From Lentisphaerota bacterium (GTDB lineage Bacteria > Verrucomicrobiota > Kiritimatiellia > RFP12 > UBA1067), in assembly GCA_022839525.1 (NCBI GenBank), contig JALHET010000176.1, positions 1-9,386 on the forward strand: DNA of 9,386 nt. The letters run 5' to 3'. Both the position numbers and the translations under genes were made by a program. Below the pieces are notes generated by a model that searched no databases, was not told the DNA's origin, and saw only the letters and a program-made list of their open reading frames with translations. Positions 1 through 6,880 of the stretch are shown here, piece after piece. The number at the start of each line of letters is the position of its first letter. Within the stretch, counting starts at the first letter, position 1.

Positions 1-1
1 G

Positions 2-1297
2 TTCGCATCGCTCTACACCGGGCATATCGCCGCAGGCTTCGGGGCAAAGATGCTCATCGTGGAGACGACGAACACCTCCGGACGGGACGCCCCCGAGTAC
101 CGCTGGAACGTCTCGCCGATGTTCTGCCGCGGCGCGGCGCGCCAATTCGGGCTACCGTGGGAATGGTACGTCGCCGTCTACATGAACGGTTGGACGTCGA
201 AGGGCGAGTGGTGGAACAACACCGAGTGCGTCTATCCATGGTCGAAGGACGCGGAAATCAAGATGAACGACGGCTACCACCCCGGGCCGGACTTTGGCGT
301 TTCACGGTCGCTCCAACGCCGCGCCTTCTACTTCGCCTACCTGAGCGGCGCGAACCTCGTCGAGCAGGAGGAGTGGTCGGCGATGTTTCTGATGTGGGAC
401 CGTGAAAAGGGTAAGACTGTCCTTTCTCCGCGCGGCGAGGATTTCGTCGCCTACCACACTTTCACCCAGCGCCATCCCGACCGCGGCGTACCATATACGC
501 CGGTTGCGATACTCGTTCCATACGCCCAGGGCTATTCGACCTACGGCGGCTATCCGTGGGGGACGTCCGCATACGGTTACACTGCGGGCGACCATGCGAT
601 CGACGCGGTGTTTTTCACCCTCGTTCCGGGTTTCGACCGCGCGAGTGCGCTCAAGAAGGGAATCGAGACCAATCTCCACAACTCGCGCTACGCGATGATG
701 TACGACGCCGTATGTCCCGACGCGCCGCAGGATCCAGAGAAGCTTCTGGCCGCGCTCCGACGCTATCGGGCACTGGTGATCGCAGGCGACTATCCCGACC
801 GCGGATTCGAGCGGATGCTCGCCCAATACGAACGCGGCGGCGGCAGGGTGATCCGCGTCGGCGGGGACGAGGTGCCGCCGCCCGGCGCAAACGCGGTCGC
901 CAAGACGCAGTCCGGGCAGCTCCAGTTCCCGAAGGTGGCGAAGATATTCGACTCTCTCCAGTCGGAGTTCTTCCCTGTCAAGGTCGAGGGCGACTGCATG
1001 TATGGACTTAACCGCGGCAAAAAGAGCTGTTGGCTCTGGGCATTCAACAACAAAGGGGTCGTCAAATTCGCGGACGTCCCGCAGCGGATCGATCCGGACG
1101 CCGCCGCCGCAATTTCGGTTGAGTTGCGCGAGCTCGCCGGCGGCGAGGTCACCGAACTCTTAACCGGAGAGAAGATGACTGTCCGCAACGGCAGGTTCTC
1201 CGCAACCATCCCGCCCGGCGACCTGCGGATATTCGAAATCCGTAGCGAGGAGACTATCGCACCACAAGGAAGAAGCCTAGAAAAAGCAGTTGATTAA
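2..1297 (+). CDS. Glycoside-hydrolase-like protein, C-terminal part (start off window)
   Basis: The frame is open from base 2 to a TAA at 1295-1297. The first ATG (50) is internal: 16 sense codons precede it and continue the same protein, so the real start lies left of the window. About 431 residues are visible. Counting from the ATG at 50, residues 1-140 look like the end of a TIM-barrel hydrolase: many Trp, Tyr and Phe, and an acidic 'NLVEQEEW' stretch at 102-109 that could hold an active-site carboxylate. Residues about 150-270 include 'ALVIAGDYP' (241-249) and 'YERGGGRVIRV', resembling the Rossmann-like domain found beside the barrel in beta-galactosidase-type enzymes. Residues about 320-397 look like a C-terminal beta-sandwich ('GDLRIFEIR'). 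These domain calls come from pattern memory and I cannot name a family. A secreted or cytoplasmic polysaccharide-degrading enzyme is plausible, but the N-terminus is not visible. The gene converges on secY and has its own terminator, so it is not part of the ribosomal operon. Confidence 0.6.
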   Translation, partial: FASLYTGHIAAGFGAKMLIVETTNTSGRDAPEYRWNVSPMFCRGAARQFGLPWEWYVAVYMNGWTSKGEWWNNTECVYPWSKDAEIKMNDGYHPGPDFGVSRSLQRRAFYFAYLSGANLVEQEEWSAMFLMWDREKGKTVLSPRGEDFVAYHTFTQRHPDRGVPYTPVAILVPYAQGYSTYGGYPWGTSAYGYTAGDHAIDAVFFTLVPGFDRASALKKGIETNLHNSRYAMMYDAVCPDAPQDPEKLLAALRRYRALVIAGDYPDRGFERMLAQYERGGGRVIRVGGDEVPPPGANAVAKTQSGQLQFPKVAKIFDSLQSEFFPVKVEGDCMYGLNRGKKSCWLWAFNNKGVVKFADVPQRIDPDAAAAISVELRELAGGEVTELLTGEKMTVRNGRFSATIPPGDLRIFEIRSEETIAPQGRSLEKAVD

Positions 1298-1316
1298 CCA
1301 CACCGGTAAGATGAGA

Positions 1317-1354
1317 AGGCCCGCAGACGACGAAGTCCGCGGGCCTGTCTTTTT
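1317..1354 (+). terminator. Intrinsic terminator between the convergent genes
   Basis: AGGCCCGC (1317-1324) pairs perfectly with GCGGGCCT (1339-1346). An inner GAC/GTC pair (1326-1328 with 1335-1337) extends the stem, and GTCTTTTT follows (1347-1354). The T-run lies on the plus-strand side, 20 bases after the stop of the hydrolase-like gene, so it should end that transcript. Read from the minus strand, the same hairpin lies just beyond secY and is followed only by a broken T-rich stretch (TTCTCATCTT). It may therefore work weakly in both directions and close the ribosomal operon too. Confidence 0.8.
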
Positions 1355-1370
1355 GGAAACCGGTTTTCTT

Positions 1371-2759
1371 TTAACGGCGGCTGCGCAAACGCCCGTGTTT
1401 CAGGAAACCGTCGTAATTACGCATCAGCAGATGGGACTCCATCTGGCGCAACGTGTCGAGCGCAACGCCGACGATAATCAGCAAGCTTGTGCCGCCGAAG
1501 AAAGACGCCATTTCCCAAGGCAGTTCCATCAAGCCGCGCAACAGTTGCGGCACAAGCGCGATCACCAGCAAGCCGGTTCCGCCGATCAGCGTCACCCGCG
1601 TCATCAGCGCATCCAGATACTCCGCCGTGGCACGGCCCGGACGGATGCCCGGCACGTAGGAGCCTTCGCGCTTCAGGTTGTCGGATATCTGCATCGCGTT
1701 GAACTGGGTGGCCACCCAGAAGAACGCGAAGAACATGATCAGCAGCGCATAGGCCACAAGGTGGATGGGGCTGGTCATATCGGACAACTGAGCCCCCAGC
1801 CACTTCAGCCACATGAGCCACTCGATTTCAGCCGGGATACGGCTTAAAAGCGCTGCGGGGAACTGGATGAGCGGCCCCGCGAAAATGATCGGCATCACGC
1901 CCGTGTAGTTCACGCGCAGCGGCATATACGTCTGCTGCATCCCATACATGTTGCCGCCTCCGCCCGCCGCGCGGCGCGTGGAGTGGATCGGCACCTTGCG
2001 CAACCCCTGCGTCAGCATCACAGTCCCCATGGTGATGGCGAACCCGAAAAGCAGCAGCAAGAGGAGCTCGACCGGGCTTTTGGTCGCCGAAATGCCGCCC
2101 AGGCCAAAATACCGCGTCCACGCCCCAATAATCGCCACCGGCAGACGGGACGTGATATTGATCATGATGATCAGGGACGTGCCGTTGCCGATGCCGCGCT
2201 GGGTGATCTGATCCGCCAGCCACATGACGAACAGCGAAGCCGCCGTCATGCAGATCACGGTCATGATGTTGAACCCGAGGCCCGGGCGCGTCACGATCTG
2301 GACGCTGCCCAACCCGAACGAGGCCGGATTCTGCAGCGCGGTCGCCAAGGCAAACGACTGGAACACGCAGATGCCGATCGTCAGGTAACGCGTGTACTGC
2401 GCCAGTTTCAGCCGGCCCGACTCGCCCTCCTGCCTAAGCTTCTCCAACAGCGGGATGACCGCGGTCAGCAACTGGATGATAATCGACGCGCTGATGTACG
2501 GCCAAATGCTCAAGAACCCAACGGCGCACTGGTTGAGCGCACCGCCGCTGAACACGTTGAACCAGTCCATGAGGCCGCCACCGGCACCGGCAGTCTCGCG
2601 GATACGGGCGAGTTCGACCTGCAACGTCTGCCAATCCACGCCGGGCGTCGGAATCATGGAAATCAGACGGCTGACGAAAACAAGTCCGACTGTTATCAGA
2701 ATGCGTTTCCGGAGTTCCGGGATTTTGAAGGTGTTCGCAAAGGTGGCAAGCATGGCCAT
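1371..2759 (-). CDS. secY: Preprotein translocase subunit SecY
   Basis: SecY is the channel-forming subunit of the SecYEG translocon in the inner membrane. It exports unfolded proteins with SecA and inserts membrane proteins from docked ribosomes. The product is 462 residues, slightly longer than the usual 430-445. About ten membrane segments can be placed, near 20-36, 80-105, 124-142, 163-180, 194-215, 230-250, 283-305, 333-353, 388-407 and 418-436. Family signatures are 'PYISASIIIQLL' (87-98), 'ITQRGIGNGTSLI' (185-197), 'MPLRVNYTGVMPIIFAG' (279-295) and the cytosolic-loop 'VPGIRPG' (369-375), whose Arg is needed for SecA and ribosome function. The loop before 'MPLRVN' carries a glycine run (266-269) that makes it longer than in E. 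coli. I chose the ATG at 2757-2759 over the one two codons later because AGGGG, overlapping the rplO stop, lies 8 bases before it. It is the last gene of the operon, 11 bases after rplO. Confidence 0.97.
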   Translation of the reverse strand: MAMLATFANTFKIPELRKRILITVGLVFVSRLISMIPTPGVDWQTLQVELARIRETAGAGGGLMDWFNVFSGGALNQCAVGFLSIWPYISASIIIQLLTAVIPLLEKLRQEGESGRLKLAQYTRYLTIGICVFQSFALATALQNPASFGLGSVQIVTRPGLGFNIMTVICMTAASLFVMWLADQITQRGIGNGTSLIIMINITSRLPVAIIGAWTRYFGLGGISATKSPVELLLLLLFGFAITMGTVMLTQGLRKVPIHSTRRAAGGGGNMYGMQQTYMPLRVNYTGVMPIIFAGPLIQFPAALLSRIPAEIEWLMWLKWLGAQLSDMTSPIHLVAYALLIMFFAFFWVATQFNAMQISDNLKREGSYVPGIRPGRATAEYLDALMTRVTLIGGTGLLVIALVPQLLRGLMELPWEMASFFGGTSLLIIVGVALDTLRQMESHLLMRNYDGFLKHGRLRSRR

Positions 2760-2770
2760 AGTGACAACCC

Positions 2771-3211
2771 CTACACGATTTCAACGCTTCCGCCAACGGC
2801 CTCAACCTTCGCCTTGGCCGACGCGCTGACACCGTTGACTTTGACGGTCAGTTTCTTGGTCAGTTCGCCGTTGGCGAGAAGCTTGACGCCGTCATACTTG
2901 TTGGAGAAAAGCCCATTGGCCCGGAGCAGGTCGAGGGTGACTTCCGTCCCGTTCTCGAAACGCTCCAGATCGCACACATTCACCGCGCGATACTCGACCC
3001 GCGTGGGATTCTTGAACCCGCGCTTCGGCAAGCGACGCACCAGCGGCATCTGGCCGCCCTCAAAGCCCAGCTTTCCTTTATGACCCTTGCGGGCGTTCTG
3101 ACCCTTATGGCCGCGGGTGGACGTTTTACCCATGCCCGACCCGCTACCGCGGCCCACGCGTTTGCGGGGCTTACGCGCGCCGGGCGTATTCTTCAAAGAT
3201 GACAAATCCAT
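2771..3211 (-). CDS. rplO: 50S ribosomal protein L15
   Basis: L15 (uL15) is a late-assembling large-subunit protein that threads through 23S rRNA. The 146-residue length matches the family (about 144-150). The long basic, glycine-rich N-terminal extension is clear: 'RVGRGSGSGMGKTSTRGHKG' at about 18-37, followed by 'GFEGGQMPLVRRLPKRGF' (49-66). The globular C-terminal half has the usual 'VNGVSASAKAKVEAVGG' end, where L15 proteins mark their interaction with the ribosomal core. The start is well set: AGGAG (3218-3222) lies 6 bases before the ATG. The gene follows rpsE directly, without the L30 gene (rpmD) that usually stands between them, and its TAG is part of the SD for secY. Confidence 0.97.
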   Translation of the reverse strand: MDLSSLKNTPGARKPRKRVGRGSGSGMGKTSTRGHKGQNARKGHKGKLGFEGGQMPLVRRLPKRGFKNPTRVEYRAVNVCDLERFENGTEVTLDLLRANGLFSNKYDGVKLLANGELTKKLTVKVNGVSASAKAKVEAVGGSVEIV

Positions 3212-3240
3212 GGTTAACTCCTAAAGGATTGGAAGCGCGC

Positions 3241-3732
3241 TTACGCACGCGCTGATGCGATCTCCTCGGCCGAACGCAACTTGTTGAGCGCGTCCACCGT
3301 TGCTTTGACCACGTTCAGGCGGTTCTTGCTGCCCAACGATTTACCGATCGCGTCACGGACGCCTGCGGCCTCGAGCACCGGGCGCATCCCGCCGCCGACG
3401 ATCAGGCCCGTGCCGTCCGGAGCAGGCTTGAGCAGCACGCGTCCGCCGTCGCAGACCCCCGTCACCTCGTGCGGAATGGTCTTGCCCGCGAGCTTGACGC
3501 GCATCATTTCCTTTTTCGCCGCGTCGCCGCCCTTGCGGATGGCATCGGCGACCTCGTTGGCCTTGCCGAACCCAAAGCCCACGCGGCCGTCGCGGTCACC
3601 CACGACCACCACCGCACTGAAGCTGAACCGGCGGCCGCCTTTCACGACCTTGGCGCAACGGTTGACGAACACCACGCGCTCGTCAAACTCACTCTGACCC
3701 TCATTGCGGGAGAATCTTGCCTCTGCGCTCAC
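3241..3732 (-). CDS. rpsE: 30S ribosomal protein S5 (GTG start)
   Basis: S5 (uS5) sits at the mRNA entry side of the 30S subunit and affects accuracy; mutations in its loop give spectinomycin resistance in other bacteria. From the GTG at 3730-3732 the product is 163 residues (E. coli 167). The N-terminal double-stranded-RNA-binding fold starts near '[23 protein letters not shown]' (about residues 16-38), with the spectinomycin-loop region 'VVKGGRRF' intact. The C-terminal domain holds '[17 protein letters not shown]' (113-129) and '[15 protein letters not shown]' (135-149). The frame is open further upstream to 3924, but that part is antisense-frame overlap with rplR and is not S5-like. The GTG is supported by AGGAGG (3737-3742) a few bases ahead and by a 4-base GTGA overlap with the rplR stop, which points to translational coupling. 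Confidence 0.95.
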   Translation of the reverse strand: MSAEARFSRNEGQSEFDERVVFVNRCAKVVKGGRRFSFSAVVVVGDRDGRVGFGFGKANEVADAIRKGGDAAKKEMMRVKLAGKTIPHEVTGVCDGGRVLLKPAPDGTGLIVGGGMRPVLEAAGVRDAIGKSLGSKNRLNVVKATVDALNKLRSAEEIASARA

Positions 3733-4109
3733 TTCGCCTCCTCTGCCTTTTCGGCGGCACGTTCCGAGATCTTCAGCCCTGCGGCCGTGGCCGCCTCCAC
3801 GATCTGCTTCACGCGTCCGTGGAACTTGAAGCCACCGCGATCCACGACCACGATCGAGATACCCTTTTCCTTCGCCACGGAGGCGGCCTGCTCGCCGACC
3901 AGCTTGGCGGTTTCCAGATTGCAAGGCTTCGCCGCGTTCAAGGTGGAGGTCGAAGCCAGCGTGTTCATGGCGCTGTCGTCTATAAACTGCACATACATGT
4001 GCTTGTTTGAGATATAGATGGCCATGCGCGGACGCTCAGCCGTGCCCTTGATGCGCTGACGCAGGCGCATGTGACGGCGGATGCGTTGTTCTTTACGATT
4101 AAAACTCAT
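3729..4109 (-). CDS. rplR: 50S ribosomal protein L18
   Basis: L18 (uL18) binds 5S rRNA together with L5 and helps anchor it in the central protuberance. The product is 126 residues, a little longer than the common 115-122 because of an Ala/Glu/Lys-rich tail ('[13 protein letters not shown]'). The basic N-terminus ('[25 protein letters not shown]', residues 5-29, quoted in part here) and '[17 protein letters not shown]' (29-45) are typical, as is the C-terminal '[21 protein letters not shown]' region near residues 87-107. GGAG stands 10 bases before the ATG, in the 23-base gap after rplF. The gene overlaps rpsE by 4 bases. The L18-S5 order is the standard spc order. Confidence 0.97.
   Translation of the reverse strand: MSFNRKEQRIRRHMRLRQRIKGTAERPRMAIYISNKHMYVQFIDDSAMNTLASTSTLNAAKPCNLETAKLVGEQAASVAKEKGISIVVVDRGGFKFHGRVKQIVEAATAAGLKISERAAEKAEEAK
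3737..3742 (-). promoter_or_regulatory. Shine-Dalgarno site that sets the rpsE GTG start
   Basis: AGGAGG read on the minus strand lies inside the last codons of rplR, 4 bases before the GTG at 3732. There is no ATG in frame between the rplR stop and the conserved S5 sequence, so this site decides the start of rpsE. Confidence 0.8.
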
Positions 4110-4132
4110 GTTTTATCAGCTCCGTTCGGGCG

Positions 4133-4672
4133 TTACGCGACAGTCTTGCCCTGCTTGCGGCGGATCTGCTCGCCAACGTACTTGATACCCTTGCCCTTAT
4201 AGGGCTCGGCCGGATAATAGCTGCGGATACGGGCGGCTGTCTGACCAACGAGTTCCTTGCTGATCCCCTCTACCGTCAGGTTCAGGCCAGCCGGATCGAC
4301 CGTGACCGTGATCCCGTCCGGGATGAGGTAATCCTTGGGCGAAGCGAACCCCAGCGAAAGGCTGAGTTTCTTGCCCTGCAGCACGGCCTTGAAGCCTGTG
4401 CCCTCAATGTTCAGCGCCTTCTTGTAGCCCGTCGTCACGCCCTCGATCATGTTCTTGACCAGCGTGCGGCTCAGGCCGTGGCAGCTTTTCTGCATACGGG
4501 AATCATCCGCACGGGCAACACGCACATTGCCGTCCTCGACTTTCACGTCGATCCCGTTCTGGAAAACGCGGCTCAACTCGCCCAGCTTCCCCTTGACCGT
4601 CACCGCATTACCCTTGGCGGTCACCGTGACCCCCGCAGGAATCGCGACCGGTAATTTACCTATTCTCGACAT
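4133..4672 (-). CDS. rplF: 50S ribosomal protein L6
   Basis: L6 (uL6) binds near the sarcin-ricin loop region and the L7/L12 stalk base of the 50S subunit. The 179-residue length is usual (175-185). The protein begins 'MSRIGKLPVAIPAGV', as in most bacterial L6, and has the two tandem alpha/beta domains (about 1-80 and 83-170). The family signature near the C-terminus, 'PAEPYKGKGIKYVGEQIRRK' (154-173), is complete. The start ATG is preceded by GAGGG with 8 bases of spacing. That SD overlaps the TGA of rpsH, 13 bases upstream, so translation is probably coupled. Confidence 0.97.
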   Translation of the reverse strand: MSRIGKLPVAIPAGVTVTAKGNAVTVKGKLGELSRVFQNGIDVKVEDGNVRVARADDSRMQKSCHGLSRTLVKNMIEGVTTGYKKALNIEGTGFKAVLQGKKLSLSLGFASPKDYLIPDGITVTVDPAGLNLTVEGISKELVGQTAARIRSYYPAEPYKGKGIKYVGEQIRRKQGKTVA

Positions 4673-4685
4673 CGTTGAAGCCCTC

Positions 4686-5078
4686 TCACCAGATTGTGCA
4701 GATTACTTCGCCGCCCAGCTTGCGCGTGCGGGCTTCCTTGCCGCTCAGGATTCCGCCTGAGGTGCTCAGAACCGCAGTGCCCATGCCGCCGAGCACCTTG
4801 GGAATGTCCTGCACACCGCAGAACTTGCGGAGCCCCGGCTTGCTCTCGCGGCGGAGACCGCGGATCGCCGGCTCGGCAGCGTCGTTATACTTCAGTTCAA
4901 TGCTCAACACGCGGGGAACCGCGGTGGTCATCGTGAAGTCCGTGATGTAGCCTTCGGCCTTCATCACGCGGGCAATCTCACCCTTGATCCGGGAGCCCGG
5001 CATCTCGACCGAGGGCAACCCGGCTTTAAGCCCATTGCGAATGCGCAACAGCATGTCAGAAATCGGATCCGACGTCAT
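4686..5078 (-). CDS. rpsH: 30S ribosomal protein S8
   Basis: S8 (uS8) is a primary 16S rRNA binder needed for central-domain assembly. In E. coli it also represses spc operon translation by binding the mRNA near the L24-L5 junction. The product is 130 residues, the normal length. '[16 protein letters not shown]' (4-19) opens the N-terminal domain. The RNA-binding C-terminal domain keeps '[15 protein letters not shown]' (103-117) with the Ser-Thr-Ser triplet and ends 'GGEVICTIW'. AGGAG lies 6 bases before the ATG. The upstream rpsN frame, as written, runs 23 bases into this gene; the expected ancestral rpsN stop (5088-5090) would instead lie 9 bases before it. Confidence 0.97.
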   Translation of the reverse strand: MTSDPISDMLLRIRNGLKAGLPSVEMPGSRIKGEIARVMKAEGYITDFTMTTAVPRVLSIELKYNDAAEPAIRGLRRESKPGLRKFCGVQDIPKVLGGMGTAVLSTSGGILSGKEARTRKLGGEVICTIW

Positions 5079-5277
5079 TGTTCTCTCCTACCAGCTCGCC
5101 TTGGTCACACCCGGGAGGGATCATTCCGGACACAGCCAGCTCGCGGAAACAGATACGGCAGAGCTGGAACTTACGAAGGTACGCACGCGGGCGCCCGCAA
5201 CGGGAGCACCGGTAATACTTGCGCGTGGAAAACTTCGGCTTGCGCTTGGCTTTCTCCATCAGACAGGTTTTGGCCAT
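5056..5277 (-). CDS. rpsN: 30S ribosomal protein S14, type Z, with frame-shifted C-terminus
   Basis: S14 (uS14) binds the 16S rRNA 3' major domain next to S3 and S19. This is the short zinc form: C24-x2-C27 and C40-x2-C43 are all present in '[21 protein letters not shown]' (split here: Cys at 24, 27, 40, 43). The open frame gives 73 residues, but it is S14-like only to about residue 55 ('[10 protein letters not shown]'). It then reads '[18 protein letters not shown]' and ends inside rpsH. The expected end 'PGVTKASW' plus TAG lies in the +1 frame at 5088-5111. The shift coincides with a tandem TCCC (plus strand GGGA twice, 5113-5120). With a single TCCC the gene would encode the canonical 61 residues and stop at 5088. 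The SD is excellent: TAAGGAGG at the rplE stop, 9 bases before the ATG. Gene identity is certain; whether the protein works as written is doubtful. Confidence 0.85.
   Translation of the reverse strand: MAKTCLMEKAKRKPKFSTRKYYRCSRCGRPRAYLRKFQLCRICFRELAVSGMIPPGCDQGELVGENNDVGSDF
5113..5120. repeat. Two-copy 4-bp tandem repeat at the rpsN frame break
   Basis: GGGAGGGA on the plus strand (TCCCTCCC in rpsN sense). Removing one unit restores '[10 protein letters not shown]' followed by TAG, the usual S14 end and length. It is therefore the most economical cause of the shift. Confidence 0.75.
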
Positions 5278-5291
5278 TGTGGAAATCCTCC

Positions 5292-5831
5292 TTATTTGCC
5301 GGCGAACGGCATGCCCAGAATCGCGAGCAGCTCGCGGGCGCCCTGATTGTCTTTCGCCGACGTGACAAACGTGATGTCCATGCCGACATCGTTCCCCTGC
5401 CCCCCCGCATCGACCATCTCGGGGAAGACCGTGTGCTCTTTCAAGCCCAGCGTGTAGTTGCCCCGGCCGTCGAATCCGCGGGCGGGAACCCCGCGGAAGT
5501 CTCGGATACGCGGCAACGCGCTGTTCACCAGACGGTCGTAAAACTCGAACATCCGTTCGCCGCGCAGGGTCACCTTCGCGCCGATCACCATACCTTCGCG
5601 CAGTTTGAAGTTCGAGATGCTCTTGCGGGCCTTGCACAGCACCGGCTTTTGGCCGGAAAGCTTGGCCAGGTCATCGACAATCCCCTTCTGCACGTCTTTC
5701 TCGACAATGCCGAACCCCATGTTGATCACCACCTTCTGGAGGCGGGGAACCAACATCTTGTTCGTGACGCCGAGCTTCTCCTGAAGCTTCGCCGCCAGTT
5801 CCTTCGTGTATTTTTCTTTAAGTCTGGCCAT
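5292..5831 (-). CDS. rplE: 50S ribosomal protein L5
   Basis: L5 (uL5) binds 5S rRNA and contacts the P-site tRNA and the small subunit (bridge B1b). The length of 179 equals that of E. coli. Features in order are '[14 protein letters not shown]' (28-41), '[25 protein letters not shown]' (about 67-91, quoted as the landmark ending 'IGAKVTLRG') and '[18 protein letters not shown]' (97-114). The C-terminus '[22 protein letters not shown]' near 147-168 is canonical. The ATG at 5829-5831 follows a GGGGAG purine run that starts directly after the rplX stop (11-base gap). In E. coli the S8 repressor site lies at this junction; I could not identify an equivalent fold here by eye. Confidence 0.97.
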   Translation of the reverse strand: MARLKEKYTKELAAKLQEKLGVTNKMLVPRLQKVVINMGFGIVEKDVQKGIVDDLAKLSGQKPVLCKARKSISNFKLREGMVIGAKVTLRGERMFEFYDRLVNSALPRIRDFRGVPARGFDGRGNYTLGLKEHTVFPEMVDAGGQGNDVGMDITFVTSAKDNQGARELLAILGMPFAGK

Positions 5832-5842
5832 CTCCGCTCCCC

Positions 5843-6160
5843 TTAGTCCAGGATCTTTCCCGACGCCTTGGATTTGCGCACCATCTTGTCGCCCTCGCGG
5901 ACCCTGCTGATGCGGACACCCTTCTTCTTGTCAGGGTCGTAGGGCATCAGGTTCGACAGACTGATCGGCGCCTCGCGCTCCACAAAACCGCCGTTCGGGG
6001 CAGTCTGTGAACGGCGGACAGCCTTCTTCACCATGCGAAAACCCTGCACCACCGCCAGGCCCTTTTTGGGCATCACGCGGAGGACTTTGCCTGTCTTCCC
6101 GGCGGACTCGCCAGCAATGGCGATCACCGTATCGTTTTTCTTGATTCTGGCAACACTCAT
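5843..6160 (-). CDS. rplX: 50S ribosomal protein L24
   Basis: L24 (uL24) is an early 50S assembly initiator near the exit of the peptide tunnel. The product is 105 residues, typical for bacteria. The KOW RNA-binding motif spans about residues 7-35 ('KKNDTVIAIAGESAGKTGKV'), followed by 'VQGFRMVKKAVRR' (38-50) and 'GGFVEREAPISLSNLM' (57-72). The frame stays open upstream to 6364, but that extension crosses the spacer and rplN and has no L24 likeness. 'MSVARIKKND' is the natural start, with AGGA 5 bases ahead. The 83-base gap before it is by far the longest in the operon. Confidence 0.96.
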   Translation of the reverse strand: MSVARIKKNDTVIAIAGESAGKTGKVLRVMPKKGLAVVQGFRMVKKAVRRSQTAPNGGFVEREAPISLSNLMPYDPDKKKGVRISRVREGDKMVRKSKASGKILD

Positions 6161-6173
6161 GTTTTTCCTGCCT

Positions 6174-6230
6174 CGTAACCGTTTTGTCGGGTGCCTGCCG
6201 CGCGGCACGCTGCCCGTCATCGGCGTTACG
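6174..6230 (-). promoter_or_regulatory. Possible RNA hairpin in the rplN-rplX spacer
   Basis: The spacer 6161-6243 can fold on the minus strand. CGTAAC (6225-6230) pairs with GTTACG (6174-6179), and inside it GTGCC (6204-6208) pairs with GGCAC (6191-6195). A perfect 12-bp palindrome TGCCGCGCGGCA occupies 6196-6207 as an alternative pairing. The outer stem ends just before the rplX ribosome binding site, so the fold could modulate rplX translation. No T-run follows, so it is not an intrinsic terminator. The role is inferred from position only. Confidence 0.35.
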
Positions 6231-6243
6231 GTCGTTCGCCGGG

Positions 6244-6609
6244 TTAGACCACTTCCGGAGCCAGCGAAATGATTTTCATGTGGTTCATGTCGCGCAACTC
6301 GCGCGCCACCGGACCGAAGATACGCGAACCGATCGGGTTCAACTTGTTGTCCACGATCACGCACGCATTCTGGTCAAAGCGGACATACGAGCCGTCGTCG
6401 CGGCGGATGGGCTGCCCCGTACGCACGATCACCGCCGTACAGACCTGCCCCTTCTTGACCGCGCCCGTAGGGGCCGCCTCTTTAATCGCCACGCGGATCT
6501 TATCGCCCAAACGGGCGTACCGCTTGCGCTGTCCCAGGACGCGGAAACACATCGCGCGCTTCGCGCCGGTGTTGTCCGCAACCACCAATTCTGTCTGTTC
6601 CTGGATCAT
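6244..6609 (-). CDS. rplN: 50S ribosomal protein L14
   Basis: L14 (uL14) is a beta-barrel protein on the subunit interface that forms bridge B5 and is the docking site of the silencing factor RsfS. At 121 residues it is one short of the usual 122. '[21 protein letters not shown]' (1-21, Met to Cys) opens as expected, with '[19 protein letters not shown]' (52-70) and '[13 protein letters not shown]' (93-105) following. The ATG directly abuts the rpsQ stop (TAGATG). The SD GGAGG lies inside the last codons of rpsQ with 8 bases of spacing, which suggests tight translational coupling. Confidence 0.97.
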   Translation of the reverse strand: MIQEQTELVVADNTGAKRAMCFRVLGQRKRYARLGDKIRVAIKEAAPTGAVKKGQVCTAVIVRTGQPIRRDDGSYVRFDQNACVIVDNKLNPIGSRIFGPVARELRDMNHMKIISLAPEVV

Positions 6610-6879
6610 CTACTTTTCCTCCGGCTTCACGACGATACGCCACCGTTTGGTCGCGCTCAGCGGGCGGGTCTCCATGATGGTGACCGTGTCGCCGACTTTG
6701 GCGGTGTTCGCCTCGTCATGCGCATGATACTTTTTGAACCGGCGGATGACCTTGCCGTACCTCGGGTGAAGCTCACGGCTCTCGCCCTGTACAATCACCG
6801 ACTTCTCGCCGCTCTTGCTGATCACCTTACCTTTTCGGACTTTCCGGCTGCCGCGTTTCTGTGTTGTCGTCTCGGCCAT
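6610..6879 (-). CDS. rpsQ: 30S ribosomal protein S17
   Basis: S17 (uS17) is a primary 16S rRNA 5'-domain binder with an OB fold. The product is 89 residues (family 78-95). 'RKVRKGKVISKSGEKSVIV' (12-30) forms the first strands. 'ELHPRYGKVIRRFKKYHAHD' (36-55) matches the conserved loop, with His at 52 and 54, and 'VGDTVTIMETRPLSATKRW' (62-80) is the family signature. The start ATG is one base after the rpmC TAA. GGGAGG inside the rpmC 3' end serves as its SD, 9 bases away. Confidence 0.97.
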   Translation of the reverse strand: MAETTTQKRGSRKVRKGKVISKSGEKSVIVQGESRELHPRYGKVIRRFKKYHAHDEANTAKVGDTVTIMETRPLSATKRWRIVVKPEEK

Positions 6880-6880
6880 T

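Noticed and set aside
1357..1366. Palindrome AAACCGGTTT just beyond the secY stop
   Set aside because: At 10 bp and without context it is likely chance or part of the terminator surroundings; I see no operator logic.
1983..3083. Long open frame (366 codons) on the plus strand opposite secY and rplO
   Set aside because: It is antisense to two certain genes, its composition is low-complexity Gln/Arg/Asp/His as expected from a GC-rich complement, and it shows no family likeness or SD.
3733..3924. 64-codon N-terminal extension of S5
   Set aside because: It overlaps rplR in another frame and shows no S5 likeness; the GTG at 3732 has an AGGAGG just ahead.
6161..6364. 68-codon N-terminal extension of L24
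   Set aside because: The frame is open but runs back through the spacer into rplN. L24 proteins begin at the 'MSVARIKK' position, which has its own SD.
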